38,802 bases of DNA from the NCBI GenBank assembly GCA_964461535.1, contig CAYWUY010000027.1, positions 1-38,802 on the forward strand, in the 5' to 3' direction. This document shows, in pieces, positions 32,088 through 38,802 of this stretch. The notes under the pieces were generated by a model. That model did not search any database and was not told where the DNA came from. It was given only the letters and a program-made list of their open reading frames with translations. A program made the translations under genes and the position numbers. The stretch comes from Flavipsychrobacter sp964461535 (GTDB taxonomy: Bacteria; Bacteroidota; Bacteroidia; Chitinophagales; Chitinophagaceae). How positions within the stretch are numbered: the first letter of the stretch is position 1; each line of letters opens with the position of its first letter.

Positions 32088-32477
32088 TTATTTGCCTATA
32101 ATCCTAAATATAGTTTCTTTAGTTATTGGCTTTGATAAATAGGTAATAATATTTGGGTTGTTTTTAGCTTTTTCTACATCTCTGTCATCTACAGAAGATG
32201 ATAATACATATACCTTGATATTTTCTTTTATCTGCTGGCTTAAATAGTTATAGTGTTCAAGGAACTCCCAGCCCGACATAATAGGCATATTTATATCTAA
32301 AAATAAAACTGTAGGTACATCTATTGGTGTGTCATAAGTTTCTTTCAAGTAGCTTAACCCTTCTTCCGGATTAGTAAATGTTATAACATCTGCAGCACCT
32401 ACAGCCTTTTTTATAGTTAGCCTACAAATAGTATTATTTAGTGGATCGTCGTCTATTACTATGAATTTTGTAGTCAT
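32088..32477 (-). CDS. Stand-alone response regulator receiver domain
   Basis: ATG 32477 (MTTKFIVIDDDPLNN, 129 residues) matches the usual receiver start; the frame opens 16 codons earlier at 32525, which is also possible. Acidic pocket FIVIDDDP, phosphoacceptor Asp61 (VLFLDINMPIMSGWEF), Ser in VLSSSVDDRD and Lys in YLSKPI are all present. There is no output domain and no adjacent kinase, so it resembles CheY-like phosphorelay or scaffold receivers. The partner kinase cannot be named from this window. Confidence 0.88.
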   Translation of the reverse strand: MTTKFIVIDDDPLNNTICRLTIKKAVGAADVITFTNPEEGLSYLKETYDTPIDVPTVLFLDINMPIMSGWEFLEHYNYLSQQIKENIKVYVLSSSVDDRDVEKAKNNPNIITYLSKPITKETIFRIIGK

Positions 32478-32636
32478 GTCTATTTTTAAAGTATCAGTAT
32501 TTTCTACTTCTGTTAAAGTAATCATTTGATTGATTTGTGGAATCTTTCACCAAATTCAGTAAAAGTAATGATATTTCAAAGAGTTATACTTGAAATGTGT
32601 TGCTTTTGATAACAAAGCAATAATATTTTATAGCGT

Positions 32637-33617
32637 TTATTTATTTAATGTGAAGTGTTTTAGAGCGTCATTTAGGTTTATATAAGGATATTTACTGATC
32701 ATATTTCGGCATTTTTCAGCATAGGAATTCATAAACTGAAGATGCGCTGCCGTTTCCGGAAAACGAGTTTTATGCTTGTAAGCTGTCATTATTTCTGCTA
32801 CCATACTCATTATGGGGTGTGCTTCTTTGCTAATACAGCCTTCCAGAAAATATTCCCAAACAGATGATGTGGCTAAGTAATTAGGATGTACAAAGTCTAT
32901 ATCATAAAATCTATAATCTCTAAGTATATCAATTACTATTTCATATGATGGGAAGTAGAATGTATTGTCAATTAATTCGCACAATTGGTGCACAGCTTCT
33001 ATAAGTCTGCCTTTACTTCTGTTGTTGTTTATAACGCCATCTCTTATATGTCTTACAGGGCTTATGGTAAGTATAATGCGTATGCCCGGGTTTACAGACT
33101 TTATGCTAGTAATACTATTTTTTAACGCTTCTACTATTTGTTCAGTAGTTAACATACGCTTCTCAAACCATTGAGACGGAGCTCTATGATTATTAGATAC
33201 TGCATAATCCTTACTAGTAAGATAATATTGGTAAGATGTACCTAGCGTAATTATTAACCAATCAGCTTTCCTTATTCCCGCTGCTGCCTCTTTTTGAGAT
33301 TGATTTATGGTGTCTAGAGTGATAGTCTGATTGATATTAGAAAATCGTGTATGATGATCCCAGCTATTCCACAGTTCGTTAAGGTAAAAAAGCTCTTCTA
33401 TAGTGTAGATTTTTTCATTTACATAGCCTTCAAGACTAGATGCTACACTTAGTGGGTTGAACAGAATACCATGAGGATTACTAGTAATATTAAAGCCATT
33501 TTGGCTTAAGCGTTCGCTTATATGTTCTGTAAAACAAGAACCTATTAGAAAAATGTGGTCAGTGTGTTTTATTTTTTCAGTAAATCCGTTTACCTGAAAA
33601 GGAAGCATGTATTGCAT
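32637..33617 (-). CDS. GSCFA domain protein (SGNH-hydrolase clan)
   Basis: 326 residues. The family signature GSCFTEHI lies at 26-33, with Ser27 in the position of the SGNH nucleophile. Further conserved blocks are NPHGILFNPLS, DWLIITLGTSYQYY, TISPVRHIRDG and the DxxH block DFVHPN (Asp241, His244). This supports a GDSL/SGNH-like esterase or transferase acting on a glycan or lipid, but no substrate is known for the family. Its ATG lies two bases after the stop of the upstream secreted-protein gene, so translation is probably coupled. Confidence 0.85.
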   Translation of the reverse strand: MQYMLPFQVNGFTEKIKHTDHIFLIGSCFTEHISERLSQNGFNITSNPHGILFNPLSVASSLEGYVNEKIYTIEELFYLNELWNSWDHHTRFSNINQTITLDTINQSQKEAAAGIRKADWLIITLGTSYQYYLTSKDYAVSNNHRAPSQWFEKRMLTTEQIVEALKNSITSIKSVNPGIRIILTISPVRHIRDGVINNNRSKGRLIEAVHQLCELIDNTFYFPSYEIVIDILRDYRFYDIDFVHPNYLATSSVWEYFLEGCISKEAHPIMSMVAEIMTAYKHKTRFPETAAHLQFMNSYAEKCRNMISKYPYINLNDALKHFTLNK

Positions 33618-33619
33618 GA

Positions 33620-34519
33620 CTATTTAGCTGCTTTTTTAATACTAATCATTGATTTTTTATTCTTAGTGTTATATGCTATTAAATCATGTGAAGTAGTACC
33701 ATCATATAGTTTTAATGTTGCTGTGTTGGGTGGGTCTATACCTTCATTTTCTGCTACTACTATTAAGCTATGTGTGCCGGTAGAGGGTAGGGCAATGCTA
33801 ACTCGTTTTTTTGTTAGTTGTAATGTATAATGTTCTAGTATAGGTTTGTCATCTAGTAAAATACTAATGATATCGCCGTCAAACCCACTACCATCCCATA
33901 TTTGTATTATTATACTATCGCTTTGCCATTCATAGGTTTTGGTTAGGCCCTCAGTTATTTTCTCAACTATGTTGGCTTTTGGGCTTATTGCTACGGTGTC
34001 TTTAGGCTTAGTCTCTTCTTTTTTTGGTGCTTTATTACCCATTTCTATAACCACATCATATGCGTCGTGCTTTGCAAAAAGTTCGCTTATTTCTTTGGGT
34101 TTAGAAAAAGTTATAGTTGCTGCGGTGCATCCGGTATTGCTGGCATCTACACTACTTGCCTTGCCGCTGAGTAAACCATTTTTTTCATCTAGCGAAGCGC
34201 TAAGCATACACATAAAAGCTTGAGTAGGTTGCGAATTACCTGCTACTATCTCCGTTTCTTTAAATGTTATTTTGTGTCTTTGTTTGTCTATTCTGCCTTT
34301 AATTTTGGCTATAGATTCATTAGGAGGGGCAAATGTGTAGCTATATCCTATAATTTGGTCATTAGAGTCTATACCCTCTATTCTGTAAGGAAAGGATTCT
34401 CCGGTAGCCATGTCAAGAGTGCCGGTAAGTATTACTTTGGCAGTTTGTGAATGGCCAATAACATTACAGCATAAAAAAAAGCTACATAATAGCTTGAATA
34501 TAGGTTTATTTAAAATCAT
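33620..34519 (-). CDS. Uncharacterised secreted protein coupled to GSCFA
   Basis: 299 residues with a signal peptide ending IGHS|Q25. Residues about 28-160 contain beta-rich sequence mentioning no known motif (ATGESFPYRIEGIDSNDQII, KRQRHKITF-like strands). A charged linker follows at about 165-195. The C-terminal 100 residues (SIIIQIWDGSGFDGDIISIL, LPSTGTHSLIVVAENEGIDP, TLKLYDGTTSHDLIAY) resemble a beta-sandwich found at the ends of many Bacteroidota exported proteins. Function unknown. The start codon follows a near-consensus -7 box (34527-34534, minus strand) by seven bases. It overlaps translationally with the GSCFA gene (2-base gap), so the two likely work together. Confidence 0.65.
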   Translation of the reverse strand: MILNKPIFKLLCSFFLCCNVIGHSQTAKVILTGTLDMATGESFPYRIEGIDSNDQIIGYSYTFAPPNESIAKIKGRIDKQRHKITFKETEIVAGNSQPTQAFMCMLSASLDEKNGLLSGKASSVDASNTGCTAATITFSKPKEISELFAKHDAYDVVIEMGNKAPKKEETKPKDTVAISPKANIVEKITEGLTKTYEWQSDSIIIQIWDGSGFDGDIISILLDDKPILEHYTLQLTKKRVSIALPSTGTHSLIVVAENEGIDPPNTATLKLYDGTTSHDLIAYNTKNKKSMISIKKAAK

Positions 34520-34552
34520 TTGACTGCAAAGGTGGGAATAATATCACATTTT

Positions 34553-34822
34553 ATGCATGAGAACAGATATTTTTGTGATGTGGCTAACAGTTTTTCCGAT
34601 CAGTTTGTATACAACAAGCAAACTTATTTAGCAGTAGTAGTGCCCCAACTAAAAAAGGATGGTATGCACTATGAGGTAAATATTCAGGGGTTCCCTCGTT
34701 TCAACATGTTATGGAGTGCTCTAGATAGATATGATATTATTGGAGATAGTATGGGAGTGCCTTATGAGGTAATTTTAGCAGTTAGTGATATTATACAGGC
34801 TAGGGTAAAGCGTAGACGATGA
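34553..34822 (+). CDS. Small conserved-looking protein of unknown function
   Basis: The frame opens at a TTG (34520), but ATG 34553 gives MHENRYFCDVANSFSDQFVY (89 residues), a more natural start. No signal peptide or membrane segment is present. The composition is that of a compact alpha/beta protein: YLAVVVPQLKKDGMHYEVNI, GFPRFNMLWSALDRYDI, PYEVILAVSDIIQARV. I do not recognise the family. The start lies 33 bases from the divergent secreted-protein gene, and tRNA-His follows. Codon use is like its neighbours, and the protein is likely real rather than a chance frame. Confidence 0.6.
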   Translation: MHENRYFCDVANSFSDQFVYNKQTYLAVVVPQLKKDGMHYEVNIQGFPRFNMLWSALDRYDIIGDSMGVPYEVILAVSDIIQARVKRRR

Positions 34823-34871
34823 TTTTTTCAAAAAAAATATATCGCTTGATGTTTTTGTATTTGTAATTACT

Positions 34872-34879
34872 TATCTTTG
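34872..34879 (+). promoter_or_regulatory. -7 box of the tRNA-His gene
   Basis: TATCTTTG is an exact TAnnTTTG match ending 18 bases before the mature tRNA. A TTG at 34846-34848 is 23 bases upstream, slightly long for a -33 element. Confidence 0.5.
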
Positions 34880-34897
34880 CAATCCCAAATTATTCAC

Positions 34898-34972
34898 GGA
34901 GGCTGTAGCTCAGTTGGTTAGAGCATCAGATTGTGGTTCTGAGGGTCGTGGGTTCGATTCCCATCAGCCTCC
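34898..34972 (+). tRNA. tRNA-His (GTG anticodon)
   Basis: A full cloverleaf. The acceptor arms GAGGCTG (34899-34905) and CAGCCTC (34965-34971) pair. The D arm is GCTC/GAGC. The anticodon stem TCAGA/TCTGA holds the loop TTGTGGT with GTG at 34933-34935. The T arm has TTCGATT. G at 34898 and C at 34972 fit the G-1:C73 pair that histidyl-tRNA synthetase recognises. The CCA end is not encoded. A terminator follows ten bases later. Confidence 0.97.
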
Positions 34973-34981
34973 CTTCTTAAT

Positions 34982-35007
34982 AAAGTGCCTTGTGGGCACT
35001 TTTTTTA
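34982..35007 (+). terminator. Terminator of tRNA-His
   Basis: 8-base perfect arms (34982-34989 and 34995-35002) with a 5-base loop, followed by a run of T. Confidence 0.85.
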
Positions 35008-35021
35008 TGTACCTACCATCT

Positions 35022-35037
35022 TATATTTGTATCTTTA
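35022..35037 (+). promoter_or_regulatory. Two adjacent -7 boxes upstream of the DUF3127 gene
   Basis: TATATTTG (35022-35029, exact) and TATCTTTA (35030-35037, one mismatch) sit back to back, 35-43 bases before the ATG at 35072. Either could set the start of transcription. Confidence 0.35.
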
Positions 35038-35071
35038 CGCAAATCTTATTAATATTTAAATTTTTATTGAA

Positions 35072-35497
35072 ATGAGTTTAGAAGTAACCGGAAAGCTGCT
35101 CTTAAAGTATGACACACAACAAGTAAGTGAAAAATTCAAAAAACGTGAGTTTGTTCTAGAGTTGGCCGAAGAAATTAATGGAACCACGTATACCAATTAT
35201 GCAAAAATGCAATTGGTTCAAAATAAATGCGAAATCTTAGACAGATATAATGTTGGCGATAATGTTAAGGTTACATTCAATATTAAAGGCAATAAATGGG
35301 AAAGAGATGGAAAAGTGAACTATATAACTAGCTTAGATGCATGGAGAATAGAGTATGCTAACGCCGCACCGGCTGCACCTGCTCCACAGCCCCAGCCACA
35401 ACCAAGTTATAACAATCCTGCTCCAAACTACGCTAATAACTATTCTAGCCAACCTATGTCTAATAGCAATGATGCTGTAGATGATTTACCATTCTAA
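35072..35497 (+). CDS. DUF3127 OB-fold-like protein with SSB-type acidic tip
   Basis: 141 residues. The first about 95 form a beta-rich domain (LEVTGKLLLKYDTQQVSEKF, KREFVLELAEEINGTTYTNY, DNVKVTFNIKGNKWERDGKV) matching the DUF3127 family of Bacteroidota, which resembles OB-fold single-strand DNA-binding proteins. A flexible Pro/Gln/Asn/Ala-rich linker (about 97-130) leads to the very end DAVDDLPF. That tip is the same kind as the C-terminal peptide with which SSB recruits repair and replication proteins. The role is not established; an SSB paralogue or partner is the obvious hypothesis. It stands between tRNA-His and the DUF4836 gene. Confidence 0.8.
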   Translation: MSLEVTGKLLLKYDTQQVSEKFKKREFVLELAEEINGTTYTNYAKMQLVQNKCEILDRYNVGDNVKVTFNIKGNKWERDGKVNYITSLDAWRIEYANAAPAAPAPQPQPQPSYNNPAPNYANNYSSQPMSNSNDAVDDLPF

Positions 35498-35542
35498 TTA
35501 ACAATCTAATATCAAACCTTCACTTTAATAACCAAATAGCCT

Positions 35543-37195
35543 ATGTTACGCATATTGCGCACTTCAATTATTTTATTTATTGCAACCTCTATGCTTGCAG
35601 CATGTTCTTCTTCAAAACAGGAGAAGTATATACCTAAGAATGCTGAAGTTGTTGCAGGTCTTAACATGAGTGCTCTCGGTAAAAAAATAGCCTGGAACAT
35701 GATTACGGGTAGCGATTTGTTTAAGCAAATGCGTAAAAAAAGTGGTTCTAATGGTGAGGGTGCTGGTATTATGGAAAATATTGATAAGGCCGGTATCGAT
35801 GTGATGAATACATTTTATGTATATCTGAAAAATGATCAGAGGTATGATGCTCATATTCACATCACCGGCCTTGTACCTTTAAGTAGTTCTTCTGACTGGG
35901 AAGCTTTTGTAAAAAAGAACTTTCCTAAGGCTAACATAAAAGCTGATGGAGACATTAATATGGCCGCCCTTAATGCTGATATGTATGTGGGGTGGAATAA
36001 AAGTATTTTAATTATAATGAACAAGATGGAGGCCGGTGGTGAAGCTGAGATGGAAGCAGAAATGAAAACGGCTTTTAACGTTGATGAAAGTAATAGCATA
36101 TTAAAAGATGATAAATTTAATAAGCTAAAAAGCGAAGATCATGATGTGCTAGTATGGCTGAATTATGGTAAGATAATGGACGATTATGTTACCGAAAATG
36201 CGGCCGTAGCTTCAAATGCTAGTGTAATGGCTTCTATGTGGAAGGATAGCTATTTTACTGGTGGAATAGACTTTAATAAAGGTGCTATAGACGGACGTTT
36301 AGATTTTTATGGCTCAAAACAGGCAGTTGAGTTTTATAAAAAATACTGCTCTGATAATGTAGATGCTAAAATGTTAGATATTGTTCCTACCAATAGATTA
36401 GCAATGGTGGCAGCAGTTCATCTAAATCCTGAGTTGTTTTCAGCATCTCTTGAAAGCGCAGGCTACACTAAAATAGTCGACGCAGCTCTATCTGCTCAGG
36501 GATTAAGTTTGCAAACTGTACTAAGTTCAATAACAGGTGATATTTCATTTTCTATAAATGAACTTAACCTTTCCGCACAAAAGAAAACCATGGATTTAGG
36601 TGATCGTAGTGTTACCTATAATGATACTAAACGCGATTTGGCCATGAATTTATTATTGAAAATAAAGGATAAGAATGGCTTTGGTAAAATAATTGATTTA
36701 GTAAAAACTACAGGTTATTTTATGCCATACTCAAATGGCTACATGATGCCTTTCCCTACAGGAGATACTGTATTTTTACTATACAACGATCAGTATGCTA
36801 TTGTGTCTAATAAATCAGCATCGGTAAACGCTATTTTGTCTGGAAATGCGGGTGGCAAAATGACTGAGGAAGCTAAGAAAATTGTATATGGACACTCAGC
36901 ATCTATGTATCTTGATGTTCAGGAAATATTTAAAGGCGTTGATGCTGCTACTATGTTTTCACCCGCGGAATTACAAGCCTATAATGAAACTCAAAAATTG
37001 TTGAAGAATATTTATATGCATACAGACCTTCCAAAAGATGATAAGGTAACTACTAAGTATGCAGTAAATTTTATGAATAAAGAAGAAAATAGTATCCTTA
37101 TTCTATTAGACTACGGTATGAAAATAAGTGAGGCTATAGATAAGGCAAACAGTGAAAGTGCTAAACAACCTGATCCAGCTAATCTAAATCTATAG
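35543..37195 (+). CDS. DUF4836 family lipoprotein
   Basis: 550 residues. The signal sequence ends in a lipobox with Cys21 (TSMLAAC). The start of the mature protein, YIPKNAEVVAGLNMSALGKK, is the typical opening of the Bacteroidota DUF4836 family, which has a long beta/alpha repeat body. Further on come LVPTNRLAMVAAVHLNPELF-like and SITGDISFSINELNLSAQKK segments, both common to the family. It is probably anchored in the outer or inner membrane facing the periplasm. Function unknown. It follows the DUF3127 gene by 45 bases without a visible terminator, so they may share a transcript. Confidence 0.8.
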   Translation: MLRILRTSIILFIATSMLAACSSSKQEKYIPKNAEVVAGLNMSALGKKIAWNMITGSDLFKQMRKKSGSNGEGAGIMENIDKAGIDVMNTFYVYLKNDQRYDAHIHITGLVPLSSSSDWEAFVKKNFPKANIKADGDINMAALNADMYVGWNKSILIIMNKMEAGGEAEMEAEMKTAFNVDESNSILKDDKFNKLKSEDHDVLVWLNYGKIMDDYVTENAAVASNASVMASMWKDSYFTGGIDFNKGAIDGRLDFYGSKQAVEFYKKYCSDNVDAKMLDIVPTNRLAMVAAVHLNPELFSASLESAGYTKIVDAALSAQGLSLQTVLSSITGDISFSINELNLSAQKKTMDLGDRSVTYNDTKRDLAMNLLLKIKDKNGFGKIIDLVKTTGYFMPYSNGYMMPFPTGDTVFLLYNDQYAIVSNKSASVNAILSGNAGGKMTEEAKKIVYGHSASMYLDVQEIFKGVDAATMFSPAELQAYNETQKLLKNIYMHTDLPKDDKVTTKYAVNFMNKEENSILILLDYGMKISEAIDKANSESAKQPDPANLNL

Positions 37196-37274
37196 TGGTT
37201 TTCCATTAGTTGTGTTATTTAGATTTTTTGTTATTTTTGATATTCATTGTAAACCGTTTTAACATTTTCAAAAA

Positions 37275-38357
37275 ATGCGCAAGTCGGCATTATTTATCTT
37301 ATTAGGATCCCTTATCACAACTATTATCATGAATAGTTGTTCCAAAACCGCCAACACTATCAATAACGGAAGTGTTATTACTGCGCCATACAGCTTGTAT
37401 TTTACTGATACTGCCGGTACCCTGTTTAAGTCTAACGATGGTAAAACAGTTTCTACAGTAGTTACGCCCGATGGGTTGTATGCTAGAGCAATATTTAATT
37501 ACGGCGACAATTTATTTTGGATAAAGAGCGGTATACAGTGGAGCACTAACGATGGCAGGAATTTTAATCATTGTTATGACTCCATACCATCTATCTGGTC
37601 AGCTACTAAAGCAGGACGTGTATTTAACCTGAACCAAACAATGGTGTTGCCATTACCTAACTCTAAGATAATTTATGTAGTATCCAATTCTCCTTCCCCT
37701 ATAAACTATTTAGGTATAGCTTGGAATCAAGTTGATGGTAGGCCTGGCTATTGGTATCCAGAGGGTAACTATGATACTATAGGTGTTATTCTTACATCTC
37801 CATTTAAAGCTACTACGCTTACAAGTACTCAGAACGGTGCAATATATGCATATGATGCAATCTCAAATCGTATATTATACAGTACTTCATTCGGTGCTAG
37901 ATGGAAAGAACCTATATATGGAAATAAACTCCCTACTACAGGTTTCTTTTTCTTAGGTCATTACCAAAACACACTATTGGCATATGATAATACTGGAAAT
38001 AATGGTATTTGGTATAGTCTGGATACTGGTGCTAATTGGACGCAGTGTACTGGTATACCGGCAAACGTTCCTGTTAACTGTGTGGTGTCTCCGTTTGAGT
38101 CTATATGTTTGGCCGGTACAGATTCTAATGGATTGTATCAATTTAATCCAGGTACATATTCCTTCTCTCAGGTTACTACTAGTATAATAGGAGCTAACGC
38201 TATTGTAAGAAATATTGTAGGTAAGCAAAATGTATACAAAAATGGCGAGAGTAAGAATTATATCTACTTGTCTACTAATACAGGAATATACCAAAGTTCT
38301 GATATGGGTAAAACTTATGTGAAATCTATCCCAGGTAACTTTGTAGCTCTATATTAA
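37275..38357 (+). CDS. Lipoprotein beta-propeller with Asp-box (BNR-like) repeats
   Basis: 360 residues. The lipobox Cys22 (IIMNSC) marks a lipoprotein. At least five Asp-box-like turns (S-x-D-x-G-x-x-W/F/Y) recur: SNDGKTVS (53-60), TNDGRNF (91-97), STSFGARW (203-210), SLDTGANW (248-255) and SSDMGKTY (341-348). These mark a sialidase/sortilin-type beta-propeller, probably a binding or scaffold domain. No sialidase Arg triad or Glu/Tyr pair is evident, so enzymatic activity is not claimed. Its stop overlaps the stop of the convergent S4 gene by four bases. Confidence 0.72.
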   Translation: MRKSALFILLGSLITTIIMNSCSKTANTINNGSVITAPYSLYFTDTAGTLFKSNDGKTVSTVVTPDGLYARAIFNYGDNLFWIKSGIQWSTNDGRNFNHCYDSIPSIWSATKAGRVFNLNQTMVLPLPNSKIIYVVSNSPSPINYLGIAWNQVDGRPGYWYPEGNYDTIGVILTSPFKATTLTSTQNGAIYAYDAISNRILYSTSFGARWKEPIYGNKLPTTGFFFLGHYQNTLLAYDNTGNNGIWYSLDTGANWTQCTGIPANVPVNCVVSPFESICLAGTDSNGLYQFNPGTYSFSQVTTSIIGANAIVRNIVGKQNVYKNGESKNYIYLSTNTGIYQSSDMGKTYVKSIPGNFVALY

Positions 38358-38761
38358 TCTTCATTTATGGGGTCGTCGTCAGACTCTCCCAATAAACTAT
38401 TCAGGTCGCGTCGCTGTTTTTTAGTGGGGCGGCCTGTTTTACTTAGGCGCTTACCGGTGTAAAACGACGCTGACATTACAAATGTAGGCTTCTTATCTTC
38501 TTCGCTGGTAAGGTCCACATAATGCTTTATTGCATCTTCATAACCTACTCTGTTGTGTAGTAGGCCGGTTACTTCAATATTCCATTTTCTTGCGGGGGTC
38601 TTAATGTCGTATTTGTCGCCTAATGATACTACTCTAGATGGTTTTATAGGTTGTCCATTCATGCGCACTTTGCCTTCGTCAATGGCTGCTGTTGCCTGAG
38701 TTCTTGTTTTAAAAATTCGTATTGCCCACAGATATTTATCAATCCTTAACTTATTATCCAT
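38354..38761 (-). CDS. S4-domain RNA-binding protein, Hsp15-like
   Basis: 135 residues. The S4 domain fills about 4-65: LRIDKYLWAIRIFKTRTQAT, AIDEGKVRMNGQPIKPSRVV, SLGDKYDIK. The C-terminal half is basic (SKTGRPTKKQRRDLNSL) and ends in an acidic tail. This is the layout of E. coli Hsp15 (HslR), which binds stalled 50S subunits carrying peptidyl-tRNA and helps rescue them under heat stress. Length and motif agree with that family; the exact role in Bacteroidota is inferred. It overlaps the propeller gene tail to tail by four bases. Confidence 0.88.
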   Translation of the reverse strand: MDNKLRIDKYLWAIRIFKTRTQATAAIDEGKVRMNGQPIKPSRVVSLGDKYDIKTPARKWNIEVTGLLHNRVGYEDAIKHYVDLTSEEDKKPTFVMSASFYTGKRLSKTGRPTKKQRRDLNSLLGESDDDPINED

Positions 38762-38802
38762 ACGATGTTCTTTCTGGGTTCAAAATTACAAATAGTATAG
38801 GC

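Overview
This window is ordinary chromosomal DNA of a Bacteroidota bacterium. A member of the Chitinophagales/Sphingobacteriales side of the phylum is my best guess, but that rank is an inference. The evidence for the phylum is a low-GC sequence, three secreted proteins with type IX secretion (T9SS) C-terminal sorting domains, and phylum-typical families (DUF4836, DUF3127, GSCFA, BatB/BatC, a Bacteroidota-type glutaminyl cyclase, paired rhomboids). Many genes also have TAnnTTTG boxes, the phylum's -7 promoter element, just upstream. No phage, transposon, CRISPR array or island boundary is visible.

Layout. 1-2188: start of groEL and complete groES, then a tryptophanase, all on the minus strand. 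2333-4725: a lipoprotein trypsin-like protease (+), then a DUF2798 membrane protein and a secreted SnoaL-like protein (-). 4848-6441: a MerR regulator facing an ahpC-ahpD peroxide-detoxifying pair. 6601-9236: an NlpC/P60 hydrolase and ribonuclease Y. 9355-11634: a methyltransferase and an APC permease (-). 11756-16421 (+): a T9SS cargo protein, two rhomboids (one intact, one lacking its catalytic His) and both subunits of a 3-oxoacid CoA-transferase. 16501-18659: a second T9SS cargo, an AhpE-like peroxiredoxin, and a divergent diiron ferritin-like protein of unknown function. 18862-20633: batB and batC, the latter broken by an in-frame stop. 20932-27762: an RluE-type pseudouridine synthase, a pirin, an M1 aminopeptidase with a T9SS domain, a SUI1/YciH protein, a transketolase C-terminal half, glutaminyl cyclase and a metallo-beta-lactamase-fold hydrolase. 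27909-34822: a large PD40/TolB-like protein, cyclophilin, a lone receiver domain, GSCFA with a coupled secreted protein, and a small conserved-looking protein. 34898-38761: tRNA-His, a DUF3127 protein with an SSB-like tail, a DUF4836 lipoprotein, a beta-propeller lipoprotein and an Hsp15-like S4 protein.

How the genes fit together. Two themes recur. The first is peroxide and oxygen defence: AhpC/AhpD, the AhpE-like peroxiredoxin, the diiron protein and a Bat pair, with an OxyR-like site upstream of ahpC. The second is export: all eight proteins with a predicted signal peptidase I site would expose an N-terminal glutamine, and the window encodes the glutaminyl cyclase expected to cap it. Convergent genes are usually separated by very long, often perfect, hairpin terminators.

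No gap without a gene exceeds 300 bases. The largest are 533-811, 7390-7640 (no feature beyond a weak -7-like box at 7560-7567) and 20634-20931 (two terminators, a palindrome and a possible small RNA). I found no clearly new multigene system. The best leads are the interrupted batC, the unnamed diiron protein beside a peroxiredoxin, the SSB-tailed DUF3127 protein and the Gln-exposing signal peptides.
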